From Huiozyma naganishii CBS 8797 (taxonomy: Eukaryota; Ascomycota; Saccharomycetes; Saccharomycetales; Saccharomycetaceae), in NCBI RefSeq assembly GCF_000348985.1, contig NC_035923.1:744001-808000 (forward strand): 64,000 bases of DNA, given 5' to 3'. The translations under genes were made by a program, and so were the position numbers. Below are positions 20,602 to 29,333 of the stretch, piece by piece. Position 1 is the first letter of the stretch. Every line of letters starts with the position of its first letter. The notes under the pieces are model-generated. The model searched no databases and was not told the origin of the DNA. It saw only the letters and a program-made list of their open reading frames with translations.

Positions 20602-21609
20602 ATGAGTAAAGGTATTGCCGAGGTGACAGAAAACCCAGAGCGAATTGCTGTGGAGCTTGATGCCAGTGTTACGCTGTGCAAGAACCGGATTGTCATCGGG
20701 GAGGCAGGACTGACCAAGAAAGGTGCTGAAAGGTCTGCCCTCATAATATTGAACCAGAGGATCAGCCTTGGGGAGCTGTTCCTAGCTGCATGGTCAGCCA
20801 AAACAATCAGGATTTGCGCTGATGGCGGTGCGAACCGTCTTTACGAATTCTTTGAGGGGTACGACGTGACTCTGAGGCAGAATTACATACCGGATTACAT
20901 TATCGGTGACCTGGATTCCTTGAAACCAGATGTGAAAAGTTACTACGCGAGCAAGGGGGCCACCATAATATGTCAGAACAGCCAATACTCAACAGACTTC
21001 ACCAAATGTATCCGACTGCTGTCTTTGCATTACAATTCGAGTACATTTCGAGATGCTGTTATGATGAAGTTGCCGGAGGTAAACCATGGTATCGAGATAG
21101 AAGACGGTATCCAGGATCTGTACAACGACATGCTCAAGAAATATACAACAGATATACTGCCGATAGAAGTTCTGGCGATTAACGCGATTGGCGGAAGGTT
21201 CGATCAAACAATTCACTCCATCACACAACTATACAAATTACGTTCCACGGACCCGTACCTCAAACTGGTATATTTAACGGATACCGATATTATTTTACTG
21301 ATACCTGGAGGTGGCACTTTGCTTAGTTACGACTCCGAATTTAGAGACTCCTGCATTGGCAACTGCGGGTTGTTGCCGATTGGCGTTCCAACCACCATAC
21401 TCGAAACCAGGGGCCTTAAATGGGACGTGAGAAACTGGGACACGAGTATCGTCACAGGGAATGTCAGTTCGAGCAACAGGTTGGCCGGCAGGAAGCGGTG
21501 CTACCTGAACGCCGGGGATGACTTCGTTCTAAACCTCGAGATCTTCCCGGAGAAGCTGGCCTGCTACATAAAGCAGAGTACACGGAAATTGGATCCCCCA
21601 AGAATATAG
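20602..21609 (+). CDS. THI80: Thiamine pyrophosphokinase
   Basis: 335 residues (319 in S. cerevisiae). Transfers pyrophosphate from ATP to thiamine to make thiamine pyrophosphate, the cofactor of pyruvate decarboxylase, transketolase and others; cytosolic. Family motifs are ICADGGANRLYEFF near residues 72-85, the metal/nucleotide site DYIIGDLDSLKPDV near 98-111, and YSTDFTKCIRLL near 129-140. The C-terminal thiamine-binding half follows, with GGRFDQT and later SSNRL. The ATG is immediately preceded by AGAA and fits the usual start. Between ELG1 and the tRNA-Gly side it keeps the chromosome XV order. Confidence 0.96.
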   Translation: MSKGIAEVTENPERIAVELDASVTLCKNRIVIGEAGLTKKGAERSALIILNQRISLGELFLAAWSAKTIRICADGGANRLYEFFEGYDVTLRQNYIPDYIIGDLDSLKPDVKSYYASKGATIICQNSQYSTDFTKCIRLLSLHYNSSTFRDAVMMKLPEVNHGIEIEDGIQDLYNDMLKKYTTDILPIEVLAINAIGGRFDQTIHSITQLYKLRSTDPYLKLVYLTDTDIILLIPGGGTLLSYDSEFRDSCIGNCGLLPIGVPTTILETRGLKWDVRNWDTSIVTGNVSSSNRLAGRKRCYLNAGDDFVLNLEIFPEKLACYIKQSTRKLDPPRI

Positions 21610-21904
21610 ATACTATATAGAACGAACACTATAATGTAAAGATACCAGCACCGGACGATACCTCGTCGTCATTGATACAAACAAATCCCCGTTTGTGACA
21701 GCACTCGTCATCAAAAGTACTAGTCACCGTGTACAACACTATTATTTTTCTATGAACAGAAAACTTTAAGCGTTGTAAACATAATTCATAATACTGGATC
21801 AAGTGAGACAGTGTGTCATTAGTGGAATCCCGGTTACCTCTGTTTCCCAGGGGTTTCTTTGAAAGGAATAAACACAGCAAGAGACAAACACTCAGAAGTT
21901 GCCA

Positions 21905-23263
21905 ATGTCTGACGGGTACATTTACCAGCCTACGGATATCGTCTTGGCGAAAGTGAAGGGCTACCCAGCGTGGCCCGCCATGATTATACCGACGGAATTG
22001 ATCCCGCCGAACGTGCTGAAGACCAATTCGCATCTGAAGAGCAGCGATTCTGAGGATTCAGATTCCGATGAGTCTATAAAATACTCGAAGCTGCTGAAGT
22101 TCAAGAAGTTCAAGACGTCGCAGGATGCGTACTGCGTGAAGTTTTTGAAGGATGACTCGTACCGCTGGGCTAAAGCACACGAACTGCAGCTACTGACCAC
22201 TGAAGATTGCGAGGAGTGGCTGAAGAAGAACAAGAGCAAGCAGAAACGACTGACGCCTGCGTACAGAATGGCAATTGCCGGATTGAGTGGCGACGCGAAG
22301 ACGCCTGGCATTGACGTGTGGGAATTTGTGGAGTATGGCTCCAATGGGAAGGACGACGATGAGGAGTACGTGGAGGATGAAGAAGAGGAGAAGAAACACA
22401 CCAGAAGTAGCAGGAGAGTAAAAGAACGAGCAGCTTCTGCGGAGACAACGCAGAAGAGGAGCACTCGAAAGTCCGCCAGACAACGGGCCCTGCAAGAGAC
22501 TGAGCAGGAGCGACACTCGGAGACTGAAGATCTTGCCAGAGCCCGGAGGAAGAGGAAGAGGAGTACGAGAACGTCAAAGACCGCTGTAGAGGCCGAACCG
22601 CAACCGAAGAAGACGAAGGTGAAATCTGCAAAGACAAGGGCCGAGCCCAAACCCAAGGTTGAGAAGTACAATTACGAGGACGACGAGGATTGGTCAATTG
22701 TGGGGCGTGGTCCCCAAAATTACACCATTGACAGACATATTAGTCCTCTGGTTCACAAACTATCACAAAAGAAAAATCAGGACGCGCATGCTGAAACAAG
22801 ATTGGACCTTACTGACAAATTATCTTCCATCAACAAACTAATGTCTGGCCTGCTGGTAAAGGACACTTTTGAAAAGGAGGATTACGAAGTAATACTGGAC
22901 GAACTAGACATCTTATTAGGTGTGAAGGGAGCGAAGAACGAGTTCATAACCGTTTTTAGAAATAATGCGGAACTCTTGGTAAACTTTAGAATTCTGTTCA
23001 ATTTGAAACAAGGAGGGCTAGAAGATTGCAGCTTATGGGAAGCGTTCCAAGATACATTCCAATCCATCTACGATTTCAAATACCAACCCGACACAGAACC
23101 GTGGTCCAAGGAGACAGATATTCAAATAAAACAGGAAGAAGAAGCAAATGGCGAACACGAACAACCCAATCCTGTAAAAGAAGAGACTGAAGGTAACATC
23201 GATAAGAGTAATGGAGGTCAAGACAATAATGCACAGACTGAACTGGAAGCAAATGAACAGTGA
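21905..23263 (+). CDS. IOC4: Ioc4, PWWP subunit of the Isw1b chromatin remodeller
   Basis: 452 residues (475 in S. cerevisiae). Ioc4 uses its PWWP domain to bind H3K36-methylated nucleosomes and brings the Isw1b remodelling complex to transcribed genes, suppressing cryptic transcription. The PWWP domain is at the N-terminus: TDIVLAKVKGYPAWPAMIIP (residues 10-29). Its insert is acidic, and the second half (YCVKFLKDDSYRWAKAHELQLL) follows. Next come WEFVEYGS, an Arg/Lys/Glu-rich linker of about 130 residues, and the C-terminal block EDDEDWSIVGRGPQ through KNEFITVFRNN. The start is ATG 21905 (MSDGYIYQPTD). In S. cerevisiae the gene is YMR044W on chromosome XIII, so this location is not explained by the chromosome XV/IV pairing. 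Confidence 0.94.
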   Translation: MSDGYIYQPTDIVLAKVKGYPAWPAMIIPTELIPPNVLKTNSHLKSSDSEDSDSDESIKYSKLLKFKKFKTSQDAYCVKFLKDDSYRWAKAHELQLLTTEDCEEWLKKNKSKQKRLTPAYRMAIAGLSGDAKTPGIDVWEFVEYGSNGKDDDEEYVEDEEEEKKHTRSSRRVKERAASAETTQKRSTRKSARQRALQETEQERHSETEDLARARRKRKRSTRTSKTAVEAEPQPKKTKVKSAKTRAEPKPKVEKYNYEDDEDWSIVGRGPQNYTIDRHISPLVHKLSQKKNQDAHAETRLDLTDKLSSINKLMSGLLVKDTFEKEDYEVILDELDILLGVKGAKNEFITVFRNNAELLVNFRILFNLKQGGLEDCSLWEAFQDTFQSIYDFKYQPDTEPWSKETDIQIKQEEEANGEHEQPNPVKEETEGNIDKSNGGQDNNAQTELEANEQ

Positions 23264-23790
23264 AGACCTTTCAAAGAGTCAGTTCTCACTTTTTTGGAAG
23301 CATGATATCTTGACATGACGATAGATATGTACTATAAGATGTATAAATAAATCTGACTAAGCAAATAAGCTTATGTGGTGAACATGTACCTCTATGAGCA
23401 TTATTTTAATGACTTTTGATTCAGAGCCCAACATGTCGTAACACGAAAGCGGATATGCTTTACTGAAACAGGACACAAAATAAAGAATACAAAAGAGAAC
23501 GAATTATTTTAGTATCTGCATTATAAAACTTCCAAGAAATGACCTATTGCTGCATACATTTCTTGCTCGAATTATGTCTTATAAAGAATAAACAAGAATC
23601 AGCCAACCGAACGCCTTCAACAGCCTCAAATATTTTCCAAAAGGAACTTTTGGTTACCCAAGACATTATTCAAGTATTTTGACAGGGGAGAGTTTGGAAA
23701 TCTGGCCCCTTCAGCCATAATATGATCTGTTTGTTCTTTTTTATTTGCTAATGAATAAAAGTACCACCAAAAAACAAAATTTTCATTCAA
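23264..23790. other. IOC4-tRNA-Gly intergenic region
   Basis: 527 bp, AT-rich, holding the IOC4 3' end (TATAAATAAA near 23342) and the upstream flank of tRNA-Gly. No open frame worth noting and no recognisable LTR. Confidence 0.45.
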
Positions 23791-23861
23791 GCGCGAGTGG
23801 TTTAGTGGTAAAATCTAACATTCCCATTGTTAGGCCCCGGGTTCGATTCCCGGCTCGCGCA
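23791..23861 (+). tRNA. tRNA-Gly (CCC), intronless
   Basis: 71 nt. The acceptor stem GCGCGAG pairs perfectly with CTCGCGC, and the discriminator base is A. The anticodon stem TAACA/TGTTA encloses the loop TTCCCAT with anticodon CCC at 23823-23825. The T-arm is CCGGG TTCGATT CCCGG, and the A-box TGGTTTAGTGG and B-box GGTTCGATTCC are intact. A T6 run directly downstream (23863-23868), then T5, is the Pol III terminator. The CCC glycine isoacceptor is a low-copy tRNA in yeasts. Confidence 0.96.
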
Positions 23862-24641
23862 TTTTTTACTTTTTGCCCTACGATATTATATTATCGTACC
23901 TGTAATGCGGGAATGTTGAACCAGGGACCTCATGTACTTGTCTCTCTTTTCTTCTGGGCTCAGTGTACTCATATTTTACTCAAATAATCTGTCATTCTTC
24001 TTACCTTCTACATAACAGCTCATCTACGAGAGACTAGCACACTAGTCTCTCTTTCTATACGCGCGGTTCAGAAGTAATCACAACCTGCGTCTAGTGAAGA
24101 CTTTTATGTCATTCTTTACGAAGCTTCAGTTGACGCTCAACAGGGAAGACTTGACCTTTTGAACTACTATAACAGTAATAGTGCTCTGACTTTATTGTAT
24201 ATGAGCAGTAGGGTAGTTGTATACAAAAGAGCGATATTAAAAGAAAAGGTTTTGAAAAAAAAAAACGGTCCCATGGGTAATCTGAGAATCACTATGTACA
24301 AATGGGATAGTACACATCTCATCCGATGAATCCCAAACTCAAGGACCCGTAGAGTATCTTCTTTTCGGGTTAGTGCCTCCACGAACCATCAATATTTACA
24401 CGAAGCCTTCACTTTATAGCTGAATATAGATAAGAAGAAATAGAAAAGGGCCAAAGAGAGGAACAAATTACATATAGTGTACGTAGCATCGTTGTTGTGC
24501 AGAGTAGCTTGCTTCAAGAAGGAAGGGAAAAGAGGACGCAACAATCAGTCGCAGTATCGGTGTTAAACGTCCACTGAATCTATTCGGTCAGATGTAGGTT
24601 AAGGGAAAAGACAACAAACACGACACACGTGTAGTACCATT
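23862..24641. other. Gene-free stretch between tRNA-Gly and LSC1
   Basis: 780 bp lying downstream of the tRNA and at the 3' side of LSC1. It includes a 10-A run near 24256-24265. One short segment near 23911-23930 resembles an inverted tRNA B-box/T-arm but does not fold. Nothing else was recognised. Together with the flanking tRNA this marks a synteny junction. Confidence 0.45.
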
Positions 24642-25634
24642 TCATTTCAGCTTGTTGAATTGGTCGACCAAAGCCTGCCCCAAAAAGCCAGGTGATTCCA
24701 CCACTTCGATACCTATTTCTCTGAGGATTTTTTTCTTCGATTCTGCGTCTGTGCCAGACCCTTCGACAATCGCTCCCGAGTGTCCCATTCTAACACCCTT
24801 CATTTGCCCTGCAACAGTCCCCGCGATGAACGATGCAACGGGCAAAGGTTTGGATCTTGTGTTGTTAAACTCCTTCAAAAAATGAGCAGCCTCGATCTCT
24901 GCCTTCCCGCCGATTTCCCCCAGCATGATGATCCCTTCCGTTTCTGGGTGATCCAAGAACAATTTCAAAGCGTCGATGAAATCGGTACCGGGGAATGCAT
25001 CCCCTCCCATCCCAATGACGAGGGACTGTCCGAGCCCATGTGTCGTGGTCTGTTGCACTGCCTCGTACGTTAACGTCCCGGACCGTGAGATAATGCCGAT
25101 TTTCCCCGCTTGGAAGATCTTCGCCGGCTGGATCCCGATCCTGACCTTGTTTCTCGGGTTGATAATCCCAGGACAGTTGGGTCCAACCAACCGTGTCTTA
25201 CTTTGCGTCTTGAGCATCTCTGCAATGTACAGCATGTCCTGCTGTGGGATTCCCTCCGTGATACACACCGCCAGGGGCAACTCTGCCTCGATTGCCTCCT
25301 TAATCGCAGCTGCTGCAAACGGAGGTGGGATAAAAATGGCACTCGCGGTCGCACCCGTGCTCTTCATCGCCTCACCGACCGTCGCAAACACCGGTTTCCC
25401 CATGTGTGTCTGCCCTGCCTTCTTCGGGTTTGTACCCCCAACGACGTCAGTACCGTAATCCATGGACAACTGTGCGTGGAAGGACCCTTGTTTCCCTGTG
25501 AACCCTTGCACTATCACTTTCGTGTCCTTGGGAAGCAGCAAGTTCTTGATAGTCTTGTCGTAGGGAGTCCCCTCCCGGTGGAAACACCTTCTCAATTGGG
25601 GTAAACGCAAAACACCTCTACTACTCTTCAACAT
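24642..25634 (-). CDS. LSC1: Succinyl-CoA ligase alpha subunit, mitochondrial
   Basis: 330 residues (329 in S. cerevisiae). TCA-cycle enzyme of the mitochondrial matrix; with Lsc2 it converts succinyl-CoA to succinate with substrate-level ATP formation. The N-terminus [22 protein letters not shown] is a basic presequence. The CoA-binding Rossmann part has [14 protein letters not shown] and [13 protein letters not shown]. The active-site phosphohistidine lies in [19 protein letters not shown], and [11 protein letters not shown] and [15 protein letters not shown] are family hallmarks. Codon use is strongly C-biased at third positions compared with neighbours, suggesting high expression. It is divergent from ARP8, as YOR142W is from YOR141C. 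Confidence 0.98.
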   Translation of the reverse strand: MLKSSRGVLRLPQLRRCFHREGTPYDKTIKNLLLPKDTKVIVQGFTGKQGSFHAQLSMDYGTDVVGGTNPKKAGQTHMGKPVFATVGEAMKSTGATASAIFIPPPFAAAAIKEAIEAELPLAVCITEGIPQQDMLYIAEMLKTQSKTRLVGPNCPGIINPRNKVRIGIQPAKIFQAGKIGIISRSGTLTYEAVQQTTTHGLGQSLVIGMGGDAFPGTDFIDALKLFLDHPETEGIIMLGEIGGKAEIEAAHFLKEFNNTRSKPLPVASFIAGTVAGQMKGVRMGHSGAIVEGSGTDAESKKKILREIGIEVVESPGFLGQALVDQFNKLK

Positions 25635-26324
25635 AATGACCGTTGCGCGTAGATAACTAGACTAAAGCAGAGAAACACAAAGACAGAGTAAGACTAACAA
25701 CCGCTCGCAGTTGGCAATCTCTGACACACCCTCCTCTACATCTCCTCCTCCTCCAACAAGACTTCCCAGAGTTTCCCATCCGCTGCCCTTTAAATACTCC
25801 ATAAATCTCGAAAACAACAAATGAAACGAATTGATAGCAACGAACAGAACTTAATTGCTTCGATGTCTGGTCTCGAGGGTCTCTCTCCCATCGACCGCTA
25901 CATCCGCTGCTGCTGCTGCTGTTGGTGATCTGGGTGGGGTGTGTGTGCTTCTACGTTTGGATGTACTCCAATGCAAACGGATCTTCTTCGCCGCGATGGG
26001 GTAGATATGGGAGTTTATTGTTAGATACAGGGGGAATGAGGGGGATACTAACGCTGATAATAACAGTATTCCATAAACACACGTGAGAGGTTACTAGAGG
26101 TGCAATGGAGGCTGTCCCATGGGGTCCGTTTGCCGCTGGCGGCTGCCCCAGTGCGTTTTAACCGCCCTAACGCGATGTCACTATCGACGACGATACATCG
26201 GATCCAATCTGGAGGGAAAACTGTTCAATTGGAGTTCTCTGGGGACTCACACCGTCACTGTGATCCACGTTACGGGTGGGTTACTGCTAAGGTAAGCCGT
26301 TGCGTGTAGACATTGGTTTGGGAT
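25635..26324. promoter_or_regulatory. LSC1-ARP8 divergent promoter with two upstream ORFs before ARP8
   Basis: 690 bp divergent region. Near 25911-25925 there is a short CTG repeat. Two ATG-started short frames precede ARP8: 26105-26161 (18 codons, MEAVPWG start) and 26175-26309 (44 codons), the latter ending 15 bp before the ARP8 ATG. If the ARP8 mRNA begins upstream of 26105, both would be uORFs; the transcription start is unknown. Confidence 0.4.
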
Positions 26325-29129
26325 ATGGAGAGTGAATTGGGAACGACAGCTGAGGTTCCCGTTTTGGAGGAGGATGCAAACTCTGCTGCTTCTTCTTCGC
26401 AGGATCCTGGGAGGGATGATGGATTGCACGATAGTGCGCAGGAGGATGTGTCTGTGATGGACGATGATACTTCCGGCGAAGATGACGAAGAAGAGGACGA
26501 TGATGATGATGATGATGAGCGGGATGACCACGTTTCGAAGAAAATGAAAGTGGGTTTGTCCAAAGTGGGGAGCCCTTCTGGATCCTCAAACAATGACGAT
26601 AACAACAACGACGAGGACAAAAAGAACAATAAAAATAATAATGACGGTGCAGTAGCGGCGATGGAGACTGCTGTTGGAGATGTTCCATCTGCGACGGCGT
26701 CGCCGACTCCCTCAGTAGTAATGAACGGTGCCGCGGACGAGAAACAGGAGAAGGACTCTAAGTCAGCCGCGGGGAAGAAAGTGCCCCTGCACCTTCTTGA
26801 GAAGAGAAGACTGGGCAGGATTAAAGCTGCAGAAGAGTTTGCCAAGAAACTGAAACAGATCGGGATTGAGAAAGTCGACTCCACAACGCTCCCAAGTACG
26901 GGTGGGCTCAAACCGTTGATCGTTATCAATCAGAAAAACTACTCTTCGGACTACATACGGAAGGACGATCAGATATTTGCTTTGAGAGAGAGGAAGTTTC
27001 TGAGAAGCGCGGGTACATCCAACACCACTACTACTACCACTAATAATGGTAGCAACACTAACGGTGTTGGTTCCGCGAGTCATACCCCGGAGGTTGCAAC
27101 GAGCACAATTCCAAACGAGTTTACTCTGAAAAGTGACGATATCGACTTTACAGACGCGACAACAACCATTGTCATTCAGCCTGGGTCCGAGTCCATCAAG
27201 ATAGGGTTTGCGACAGACGAGACCCCGCTCGTGATACCGAACTGCGTGGCCGTACCGCACTCGGGGGAGACACCAATAGGCAACGCGGCAAATCTGACTC
27301 GCGACCAACCGGACCAGTTTCTGCAATTCAAGGAGGAACTACAGACGAGCTTCAAGGAGAGAATGAGACATTACAAGAGGAGAGTGCAACTAAGCAGCTA
27401 CGACCAAGTAAATACTTTCAATGAAACGACAAAGCCAGAGATTATAGAGGACCAAAACGATCCCGCAAAGATAGCATGGAGAGGTCAACCGGACCCACAG
27501 GAGGGGAAAACCATCTACGTCGGGGACGAGGCTTTGCTCTGTTTGAGGGAGCACTACATGCATAGGAGACCATTTGGCTGCTCTGAGGGGAAATACCTGT
27601 TCAACCTTGACGAAAAACGGTACACAAGTCTCGCCGCCTTGCTGTGCGACGTGTCGCGGTTACTGGAACACGCAATTGATAAACTCTTGAAGAAGAGAGA
27701 CAAGGACACAGAAAAAGACATTAAGTACAAAGCCGTGCTCGTCATCCCGGACTTGTTTGAAAAAAGCCACGTAGAGACGATGATTAGATTGCTGCTTTCA
27801 GAATTACCTTTCAATGCCGTAGCTATCGTTCAAGAATCATTGGCCACTTGCTACGGGTCCGGTATCAGTACTTCCACTTGTGTCGTAAATGTTGGCGCCA
27901 CTGGTACCAAAGTTGCATGTGTTGACGAAGGTATCGTGGTGGAAAACAGCATCATTAATTTAAACTACGGTGGTGACGATATCTCTAAACTGTTTGCAGT
28001 ACTGTTACTAATGAGCAATTTCCCATACCAGGAATGGGATATCGACTCAATTCCAGGACGGATGATTGCTGAACATTTGAAGAAGGAATGCCTCACGTTT
28101 CAGGACGCAGATATCACCACGCAACTGTTCAACTTTATAAAAAGAGTCCCGGGACTTCCCACGGAAAAAATCGAGTTTAAAACATTTGATGAGGTGATTC
28201 TAGCCCCACTGGCTCTGTTCTACCCAAAGATCTTTAGTCTCTTGAAGCCAAACAAGGGAAAGAACCTAACTAACCCAAAGCTGAAGTACCAGCTCCCGGA
28301 TTCCAGAGATTTATTCACAAATAAAGCGAACAACTGGAAATCGTTGTCCGAAATGGACTGTGCCACCAATACCCTGTACTCCGATATGGTACAGGAGAGC
28401 GTGCTACTTGATAACTTGCTCGGTATAAATTCGAGAAGGGAAGGCCCGCCCAAGGACAGCGGCGTTGGTTCGGAAACCACCGAACTCAACCTGACCGCAC
28501 TGGATAAATCTGTCATACAAAGCATTACAAATGCAACCCTTTCTCTAGAACCAGGTAAAATGGCATCCTTCTACTCGAATATACTAATCGTTGGGGGATC
28601 GTCGAACATACCAGGGTTTGACACTATTTTAAAGGACAGAATCAATATGTGGAGACCAAAGCTTATAGCGCTGGCGTCGTTCCCAAATTTTTACAACGAG
28701 CTGGTAAAGGAGATTAAGGACCTTGAGACCAGCGCTAAGACTTCGTCCGCGGCGATAGTCACCGGAGGTACTGCAACTGCTACCCCAGCGCCCGTTCTGA
28801 ACGATGACGATGCTCCCAAAGAAGTCCCCGAGGTCAAAGAAACTTCCTCGGATGCGAAGGAGTATGAGTTAAATGAGAAGATTCAGAAATTGATTGAGGA
28901 GAGGCTCGAGAAGTACCTGAGCGCTATCGAAAGACAAAATGGTAACGAACATTTCATGCCTGTCTCGGTAACACCGGCACCACACAACATGAACCCGTCA
29001 TTGCTACCTTGGAGGGGTGCTGGTGTCTTGGCACAGATCAAGTTGATAGAGGAGCTGTTTGTCACCAACATAGACTGGGATGTCCATGGGAGCAGGGTAC
29101 TGCAGCACAAGTGTATATTCACCTACTGA
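26325..29129 (+). CDS. ARP8: Actin-related protein 8, INO80 complex subunit
   Basis: 934 residues (881 in S. cerevisiae). Nuclear actin-related protein of the INO80 chromatin remodeller; with Arp4, actin and Ies4/Taf14 it forms the module that binds linker DNA and nucleosomes. The N-terminal 150 residues are low-complexity: an acidic run (EDDEEEDDDDDDDERDD) and an Asn/Asp stretch. The actin fold begins around TTIVIQPGSESIKIGFATDE, followed by VLVIPDLFEKSHVETMIRLLL, VAIVQESLATCYGSG, VVNVGATGTKVACVDEG and ILIVGGSSNIPGFD. The Arp8-specific C-terminal end is WRGAGVLAQIKLIEELFVTNIDWDVHG, reached after an acidic insertion. The ATG at 26325 (MESELGTTAEV) was chosen over an upstream TTG. Confidence 0.96.
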   Translation: MESELGTTAEVPVLEEDANSAASSSQDPGRDDGLHDSAQEDVSVMDDDTSGEDDEEEDDDDDDDERDDHVSKKMKVGLSKVGSPSGSSNNDDNNNDEDKKNNKNNNDGAVAAMETAVGDVPSATASPTPSVVMNGAADEKQEKDSKSAAGKKVPLHLLEKRRLGRIKAAEEFAKKLKQIGIEKVDSTTLPSTGGLKPLIVINQKNYSSDYIRKDDQIFALRERKFLRSAGTSNTTTTTTNNGSNTNGVGSASHTPEVATSTIPNEFTLKSDDIDFTDATTTIVIQPGSESIKIGFATDETPLVIPNCVAVPHSGETPIGNAANLTRDQPDQFLQFKEELQTSFKERMRHYKRRVQLSSYDQVNTFNETTKPEIIEDQNDPAKIAWRGQPDPQEGKTIYVGDEALLCLREHYMHRRPFGCSEGKYLFNLDEKRYTSLAALLCDVSRLLEHAIDKLLKKRDKDTEKDIKYKAVLVIPDLFEKSHVETMIRLLLSELPFNAVAIVQESLATCYGSGISTSTCVVNVGATGTKVACVDEGIVVENSIINLNYGGDDISKLFAVLLLMSNFPYQEWDIDSIPGRMIAEHLKKECLTFQDADITTQLFNFIKRVPGLPTEKIEFKTFDEVILAPLALFYPKIFSLLKPNKGKNLTNPKLKYQLPDSRDLFTNKANNWKSLSEMDCATNTLYSDMVQESVLLDNLLGINSRREGPPKDSGVGSETTELNLTALDKSVIQSITNATLSLEPGKMASFYSNILIVGGSSNIPGFDTILKDRINMWRPKLIALASFPNFYNELVKEIKDLETSAKTSSAAIVTGGTATATPAPVLNDDDAPKEVPEVKETSSDAKEYELNEKIQKLIEERLEKYLSAIERQNGNEHFMPVSVTPAPHNMNPSLLPWRGAGVLAQIKLIEELFVTNIDWDVHGSRVLQHKCIFTY

Positions 29130-29333
29130 TCTTGTGTTTCTGTAATATGTATTTATGTACAAGTTTACCGTAATGTAAGAAGGCGCTTCGCCATGCATCA
29201 TTAAAGATCTCCGTATGTGTTCATAATAATATTAAAAGAAAAAGAGGCACCGTTACTCATTTTGAGCTGCCCTAATTATAATTGAAAATACATAGAGAGA
29301 GAACCATGTTTCTCCCTTTCGCATCGTTGCACA

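Noticed and set aside
22330..22680. Long minus-strand Ser-rich ORFs opposite IOC4, SFL1, LEO1 and RUP1
   Set aside because: These are shadows of acidic or Gln/Glu-rich coding sequence on the other strand, not genes.
23905..23935. Inverted tRNA B-box-like sequence just after tRNA-Gly, suggesting a tRNA pseudogene
   Set aside because: No T-stem pairing, no A-box and no acceptor stem could be found.
26285..26295. AAGGTAAGC upstream of ARP8 as an intron donor
   Set aside because: Yeast donors are GTATGT or close variants, and no TACTAAC branch site with acceptor follows before the ARP8 start.
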